A stretch of 64,000 bases of DNA from Callorhinus ursinus. Lineage: Eukaryota; Chordata; Mammalia; Carnivora; Otariidae. The notes under the pieces are model-generated. The model did not search any database. It was given only the letters and a program-made list of their open reading frames with translations, and was not told the DNA's origin. Positions 57,566-64,000 of this stretch are shown here, piece after piece. The DNA lies in contig NW_020312902.1 of NCBI RefSeq assembly GCF_003265705.1, positions 14,549,662 to 14,613,661 on the forward strand, given 5' to 3'. Numbering within the stretch: position 1 is the first letter of the stretch; each line of letters opens with the position of its first letter. The translations under genes were made by a program, and so were the position numbers.

Positions 57566-58344
57566 GTTGGACCCCCTGCCCCCGGCCTGGGCCTCCTTCA
57601 TGCCGTCACCGTGCTTTACACACTAGGTCCCTCTCCAGGGCTGCCCCAGGGGTAGCAGGGGCTTTTGCTGCTCGGACATGTTGTCCTCTGTGCAAAAGCG
57701 ATCTTTGTTGAGAAAGGCTGCCTTGCTGCTTTTGCCCACCTAAGGGTTCTGAGCTCGAAGGGATTGTCCCTGGTGTTTGAAGTGGCTGCTTTGGAAAGTC
57801 TTTCATGGTAGGCCCCATTCCGACCGAGCTTTTATTCTGTTTCCTGATGGCCCAGACCCAAAGGGCTATTTTAAGGGCCTTGCCTGTGTGGGAGAATTTC
57901 TCTTTGTAACAACAGAGAAGGCAGCCTCGCCGGCCTGGCACGATGCTGGCGGCGGGACTCCGAGAGAGTGAAACTCTTTCCTGAATTCTCTCTCCTGAGC
58001 TGGAATCGATTCAGTGAGCACTCAACATGGTGCCCAGCACCTGGAAGGGACACGGTCACTTGGCAGGGAGGGCAGGGGTTCCAGAGGTGACCGCCCAGAA
58101 ATTTCTGCTGTCCTGAGCCCCGGCAGATTGGCAAACAGGTCCTCTGTCAGAGTTAAGGTCTATCATAAAACAATGTCTGAACTTTGGTTCAAGCTGGGAT
58201 TAATCATTTACTTCAGTCATCACTCACTGGCAGCCGGAGAAGGGCAGCCTCCTTTCCCCCACGGTTTCTGGACGTCGTGGCTCCCAGGCAGGGGAAGTGG
58301 GGAAGTTGAGTCAGAGTGTGTGTGTGAGTGGAGCCGTTCCTAGG

Positions 58345-58505
58345 TTCAGGTCCTGGGCTAGGGCTTCTCGCCCACTGTGTCCTTTAATCTGCACCCACCA
58401 TGAGCCCTGGCCCTGTTTTGTAGACGAGGCCAGCAAGGCTCAGAGAGGTGCTGCATCTTGCTCTCTCTCACACAGCAGTCAGTGAGGTTTGAACCCAGAT
58501 CTCTG
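58345..58505 (-). mobile_element. MIR SINE, antisense
   Basis: TTTGTAGACGAGGCCAGCAA and CAGTGAGGTTTGAACCCAGA. Confidence 0.65.
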
Positions 58506-59414
58506 CAGCAAACAGAGCCTACGAGGGGCAGGGTGGTGTCCTGAGCTCCCTGGAGATCTGACAGATTGCCTCCAGTGGCCGGGTAGCTAGTTGGGAGTTC
58601 TCTTTTTACTCCTGCCGCCAGCTGGAAGCATCCGTATGCGTCAGAACTAGCTGCACTTCCTCTGCCCTCTCTGTTCCTGTGCTTTGCCCTCTGCTGCAGG
58701 CACCCGTGGGGGTCATGGCCATGATTTATGGCTCTGCCGGGGTATGGAACGCTGAGAGCCTGGCCCTGAGCCTGAATAAAAGGAGTGGACCCAGGGGCAG
58801 TGTGTGGAGTGTGTGTTGCATGGGAGGCTGGGGACCTGTGGCTTCGTACATGGCTTCGTCTCCTGAGGACTTCGAGGCTGGGGGGCTAGGAAGCACACCA
58901 CGTGGGTCCCCAGATGACACGTAAAGGGTCAGGATTAAACCCTTGGGTCCTCTGCCCCCTCTGACCTCCCCACCGAGCCCCGCCATCAACACATGATATG
59001 GTCGGAGCTGGTGGTTGGGATAAGATAACAAACCTCTCGCAGCTGAGATTGAATCCCTGGCAAGGTCTGGCTTCTATTTTGGGATTCAGTTTTTTATTCC
59101 CCTTGAACTCCTATCCAGAGGCACTTTTGGAAGGCCTGGCCCTTCAGATGCCCCAGCTGATGGGGGCTCTACACCCTGTCCTTGGGGATGATGGCTTGGT
59201 GGCCACGGCGCTGTGGTTGGGAGTAGGGGGGAGTTTACTTCTAGGCACCTGCAGCCTGTGGATTGCTCAGGCTAGCCTCGGCTCTGGCAGCCAGAGAGGG
59301 CCTCAGGAGCCAGCAGTGGGAATTTGAGAGCAAGAGGCTGGGGGCAGGGCAGCGATGGCCTCGGCTACACGGGCTCCTGCTCGGAAGCCTCTTAGTAGCT
59401 TTTCATACGTCGTC

Positions 59415-59565
59415 AAGTTTCTGCACCTCTGTGGGCCTCAGTTTTCTGATCTGTAAAATGGGAATAACAATACTACCTGGCCCATATGATCGTTACTCTG
59501 CGCTGTGCCTGACGTAAGACAGCTGTTCAGTAAATGGCAGTTACTGTTAACCATTATTAGCATGG
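59415..59565 (+). mobile_element. MIR SINE 3' half
   Basis: GGGCCTCAGTTTTCTGATCT and ATGGGAATAACAATACTACC. Confidence 0.75.
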
Positions 59566-59789
59566 TCTTCCCTCATGGTCTTACTCGGTTTCTGTCACCT
59601 TCCAGAAGCTTCCCTGACGTGTCCTCTTACAATATTTCCTGTGTGTGAATTTTTATGATGTTTATCATTTTTACTACTCATGTAACATTTAGCAAGAATG
59701 GCCTCGGTTGGCCAGCCTGTGGCAGGCCCCTGTCTGGGGTGCCTGGTGGATGGAAAAGCTCCTCGAGGGATGGACCGTGATGTGATCCT

Positions 59790-59910
59790 CAGTCATCCAG
59801 TCAACATTTCAATGTTGACTATGTCCCAACCACTGGGAGCACAGCGGGGCAGATAAAAATCCCTGCCCTTTGGGAGCTTACATTCTGATAGGGGAAGGGA
59901 AACAATGAGT
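59790..59910 (+). mobile_element. L2/CR1-like fragment
   Basis: AATCCCTGCCCTTTGGGAGC then TTACATTCTGATAGGGG is a familiar ancient LINE phrase. Confidence 0.45.
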
Positions 59911-61035
59911 AAACCTCTTTTAGGTCAAATATAGAGTGTGTTAGCTGGAGGATAAATGTTGTCCGGAAAGCTAAGCAGGGTGAGGCGGCAGGAGACTGCA
60001 GTGGTGGGAGTTGCTGTGCTATTTCCTCGAGGGCGGCCAGGATGTCCCCACTGGACAGTGACTTTTGAGTCAGGTCTGAGGGAGATGAGGAAGGAGGGCA
60101 TGCAGATATTCAGGGGAAAGTTGTTGAGGAAGACGCCACAGCCAGGGCTAAGGCCCTGAGGTGGGACTCGACCTGGCCTTTCCAGAGAGCAGACTGGCTT
60201 GACCAAGTGGAAGAGGCGAGGGGGAGAGCCCTGGGCAGTGGGGTCCAGGTCAAGAGGGCCAGGTGGGTCTGTATTCCTCCTGGCAACGGGCACAGTGCTT
60301 GCTCGGGACTTGCTGAAGACTGAAACTGCCCAAAAAACTGCAGGGAGGTTGCTCCAGGGGACTGTATTTGGGGTTTGACCCTGATCCCCTAAGAGGGTCT
60401 CTCTGGGGAAACTCAGCAGTGTCATGGACAGGAACTCCAAGACCCCAAAGGCAGTGCACATGTTAGGGTATTTCACTGACCTTGAGTTTGTCCCTCCTGT
60501 GCACAAGGCACCGTGCTGAAAGCAGTTCCTCCAGCTGGGAGCCGGGGTTGCGGGGCGGGGGGTGGGGTGCTCCTGCTAAGGCATCTTTAACACCTTCTCC
60601 CCGTGCTGGCAGAAGGTCTGGATCACAGTAGGTCTTTGATCAGTGGGACACATACATGGACAAAGCTTCATTCTGTTAAAGCCCCTTTCTCCTACCCCAC
60701 TCCTATTTTTTTTTTAAAGAACCACAGCTTTTAACTTACAACTATAGGAATTGCTTGTTTGAAATTCAAAATATATATATTCCTATCGATATAATATTGT
60801 AAGTGGTGTTAAAATTCTCTGGCTAGTTCGCCAAAACCTTTCTCGTCCGTGGAGTAGATGGACTGATAGCTGCAAGAACCAGATGTCTCCAGTTCATCTG
60901 TATATGGGCTAGCCTGGGAACCTAAACTCTGTGTGTTCTATCCAGGAAAGCTGGCTTCCAGTGCTCAGAGTTCACAGGCTAAATGGGGACAATGATGATG
61001 ACGACGATGTTGGCAGCAATATGTGCCAGCCACTT

Positions 61036-61241
61036 TTTTTTTTTAAGATTTTATTTTTTTCCTTTATTCTGTGTGGGGGGTGTGAGCAGGCGACAGAAGG
61101 GCAGAGGGAGAGAGAGAATCTACAGCAGACTCCCTGCTGAGTGTGGAACCCGATGCAGGCTCCATCTCACAGCCCTGAGGTCATGATCTGAGCTGAAACC
61201 AAGAGTCCGACGCCTAACTGACTGAGCCCCCCAGGCGCCCC
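61036..61241 (-). mobile_element. Can-SINE inside a MIR
   Basis: Minus-strand, target duplication ATGTGCCAGCCACT (about 61021) and ATGTGCCAGCCATT (61242-61255). Confidence 0.92.
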
Positions 61242-61385
61242 ATGTGCCAGCCATTCTTGTAGGCACTTTACTCCTTTAATCCTTACAACAACCCAAGGAG
61301 AAAAGCGCTACTGTGTTTCTTACGGTATTGATAAGAAAATGGAGGCCAAAGATCAGAGGCTAAGGAAGAGGCAGAGCAGGGCTCC
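61242..61385 (-). mobile_element. MIR SINE, antisense, interrupted by the SINE above
   Basis: TGTAGGCACTTTACTCCTTT and ATAAGAAAATGGAGGCCAAA. Confidence 0.7.
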
Positions 61386-62334
61386 AGAATCCTTCGGGGA
61401 ACCTCTTCCTTCCTGGCCTTTCAGGGAATCCTGCCAGCCAGCCTTGCCACAGCCCAGGTCGGCCATCTGGAGAAGACCTTACGTGCAGGACGTTTGTCAT
61501 CAGGTGTCCTCCATTCGGCAAGAATGGAGTTAACGAGTGTCAGAATCAGGGAACCAAAGCCATGGGTGGCCAGCAGGAGTGGCCCCTCTTTGTTCCCAAG
61601 ACAGGAAAAACCATTTGTCCCTGGAACCCGACCCTGCAGGGGATGGGTTTGCTGTGTGGGTTATCTTCTTGGGCCATTTACAAGTCCAGCACATGGGGCT
61701 GGGGAGGGAGAGAGGGGAGGTGGGGAACACTGTGTGTGCTGGTGGAAGCCAGATTAGAGTGTCTGGTAAGATGTTTCTGACACCTAGACCATTCAACTCT
61801 CTGCAAAGCCCAGCAGGTGGCTGGGCTGTTGCTTTAGCTAGGAGGGGGGGCACCCTCCCCACCCTGCCCTGCTGAGTGTATTGTTGGAATGACGTGGATC
61901 CTAACCAGTCTGTTCCCTCCTTCCAGGCCCCAAAATAAACAGCAGCTGTTGACTACATGACCTCTGTCGGCTGCCAGTCTGTCAACAGCGCCTGGCTCTC
62001 GTTGGCCCTGCCCCTTCTGGGTATAATGGCCTGGGGCGTTGGGGGCCCATTGGCTTGCCCTACCAAGCCTGCCTTGCTAGCCAGCTGGTGTGCCCTGGCG
62101 TGCCCTCTTCCCAAGCATCGCTGGCCTCTTGGCCACCCACTGGCACTGTCCCTTCCTGCCCTGCAGTGAGGCAGGTCCTCATGGTGGCCACAGACTCAAG
62201 CTCGAGTCTGATGTCATTGTGGCTCCTGGCTCTGCCACTCAGCGGGTGACCTTGGGTAACTCCAAGCCTCCGTTTCCTTCTCTGTAAAGCAGGTGATGGT
62301 CTGTGATCACAGCAGAGGGGTATGACCAGTGTTA

Positions 62335-62575
62335 CAGCGGCAGCTGGAGTGGAATCACTGAAGCCAGATTGCCTGATTCGAATCCCACCCTTGCCACTCA
62401 GGAGCTTCGTGACCTTAGGGGGAGGTGCTGAAGCTCTTCACACCTCAGTTTTCGCATCTGTACAATGGGGATAATAAAAGCATCCCTCAGGCTGGTGGTG
62501 AGGAGTAAGTGGGTTAATACAGGTAAAGCCCTCAAAATGGTGCCAGGCACAGAGTAAGAGCTTGATGAGTGGAAT
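62335..62575 (+). mobile_element. MIR SINE, full length
   Basis: TTCGAATCCCACCCTTGCCA, CTCAGTTTTCGCATCTGTAC, AATGGGGATAATAAAAGCAT and TGCCAGGCACAGAGTAAGAG in order. Confidence 0.88.
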
Positions 62576-63072
62576 AGCATGTTTTCTTACTGGCAGGTAA
62601 GGCAGGACATCCCCTCAAAGAATCAATCCTGCGTGCAGGTCCGGAGCTGACAGAACTACTCTCCTTCTAACCTGACTCTGTGTGGCGCTGCTAATTTGCT
62701 TGGCTTTGTTTCTAGCCTGCATTCAGCACTTACACTTGAGGGACTGGGGGTGGGGGTAGAGCTGGTTATAAAGCAGGACGGAGGCTTGAAAATGGAGAGC
62801 TGGGATTTCTATTCTACTTGGCAGTGGTTCTGCTGATGTAATGTAAGAAATGGAAAGAAGACCGAGTCTGTGGCCAAGGACTGCCTCCAGCTGTGGGCAG
62901 ATCCCCCCTGGGGTTGACTTGTTATCTCTGTTCATGTGTGAGCCCCAAGATGTTCTTCCATTTGATTTCCACAACCTCCCCATGGACCAGCCTGCTTTGG
63001 CTTCGCCCTGGCTCCATACTCTGGGAAACTCTTGTTGTCTTTGGCTTTCTCTTGAATGTATCCTCCCTTTTG

Positions 63073-63281
63073 TTTTGTTTTGTTTTGTTTTTTTAAAGAT
63101 TTTATTTATTTATTTGAGAGAGAGAGAATGAGAGGTAGAGAGCACGAGAGGGAAGAGGGTCAGAGGGAGAAGCAGACTCCCCGCTGAGCAGGAAGCCCGA
63201 TGTGGGACTCGATCCCGGGACTCCAGGATCATGACCTGAGCCGAAGGCAGTCGCCTAACCAACTGAGCCACCCAGGTGCCC
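63073..63281 (-). mobile_element. Can-SINE
   Basis: Minus-strand, duplication TGTATCCTCCCTTTTG (63057-63072 and 63282-63297). The tail carries (TTTTG)n. Confidence 0.95.
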
Positions 63282-63669
63282 TGTATCCTCCCTTTTGGAA
63301 AGATTATACTAGGAACCCCCATTAGAGCATCTAGACTGGAAAGTCATCACTCTCTAAAAGAAGAAAAAAAGCACCCAATCCCAATTGTGTTGGGTTACAG
63401 TGCCAGGTGCCACTGTGAGCACACCAGCCCCTCAGTAGAGACCCCCACTCAGGATGGAGCATTTGCACTGTCTCCCCAGGAGCCTGCTCTTTTAAGAGAG
63501 GTGTCCTGTCTTGGTGTGGTATCCTGTCTTCTCCATGCTACCTTTGTCAATTCTTGTCCAAGGAGAGAGGTCAACTGCAGTTTCATTTCCAACATCTGGG
63601 GATGTCACCTTCTAATAGGCAGTGAAGAGAATGAGTCTGCACCATTGAAAGGGAAGTAGCAAAGAAGTT

Positions 63670-63870
63670 AGAGCCGCGGCTTCAGAACCAGATTGCCCTT
63701 AGCTCTGCCGTTGATTTCTGTGAGGCCTTGGGCAAGTCGCTTAACTTCTCTGCTTCGGTTTCCTGTTCTGTAATATGGGGCTAGTAACAGTGCCTTCCTC
63801 ATTGCTGGGGGGATTACACGAGACCATGATGATCAAAGCACTTCTAACCATGCCTTGGAGAGAGTTAGTG
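63670..63870 (+). mobile_element. MIR SINE, nearly full length
   Basis: GAGGCCTTGGGCAAGTCGCT, CGGTTTCCTGTTCTGTAATA and GATCAAAGCACTTCTAACCA. Confidence 0.8.
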
Positions 63871-64000
63871 CTACCTAAGCGTCCCTGTCATTATCTGAGC
63901 CCGCACAGCAGGTGGAGTCTGCTTCCCATCAGCCCGGAACCTCTGGGGCCTGCTGCGTATATATTTAGAGCCCATGAGAGGCCCATGGTGTTTGTGACGG

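Larger units (their letters stand above)
48343..64000 (+). other. SH3PXD2A: SH3PXD2A intron 1 (start)
   Basis: About 15.7 kb of intron with no coding exon recognised. It is GC-moderate, rich in MIR copies, and has only a few Can-SINEs. Internal alternative promoters of the gene are known in other mammals but none is evident here. Confidence 0.85.

Overview
The window is mammalian nuclear DNA, most likely from a caniform carnivore of the arctoid branch (bear, seal or weasel relatives). About thirty tRNA-derived Can-SINEs (with A/B-box-type head, CT-rich tract, AAATAAA tail, many with target-site duplications) are scattered on both strands. Their sequence matches neither the canid SINEC_Cf head nor the felid form as I remember them. 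Older MIR, L2, L1, MER5A, MER20, a Tigger-like element and MaLR LTRs lie underneath.

Layout. Positions 1-14,090 hold the 3' end of STN1 (OBFC1) on the + strand: three last coding exons at 1317-1439, 4486-4558 and 13775-13932, with a short 3' UTR ending near a poly(A) signal at 14058. The last intron (9.2 kb) carries a large antisense L1 and a sense L1 fragment. An almost intact full-length RPS24 retrocopy (130 codons, poly(A), 15-bp target duplication) lies 1.7 kb downstream of STN1. From about 16.3 to 47.2 kb I see no gene, only intergenic DNA built of nested repeats, including a probable solo retroviral LTR at 34.6-35.3 kb.

A CpG island at about 47.4-48.5 kb is the promoter and first exon of SH3PXD2A (TKS5). 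Its coding part is 48271-48342, encoding the first 24 residues of the PX-containing long isoform. The rest of the window (48.3-64 kb) is the start of its first intron, rich in MIR copies with few young SINEs. STN1 followed by SH3PXD2A in the same orientation matches the order at human chromosome 10q24.33.

The two genes are not functionally linked: STN1 is a subunit of the CST telomere-replication complex and TKS5 is an invadopodium scaffold. I found no evidence of an undescribed multi-gene system. The more interesting points are the intact RPS24 retrocopy, a tandem (NAGNAG) acceptor at the last STN1 exon, a perfect hairpin at the STN1 poly(A) site, a CGG tract with a long upstream ORF before SH3PXD2A, two candidate tail-only retrotransposition events, and several multi-layer nested insertions whose order can be read.
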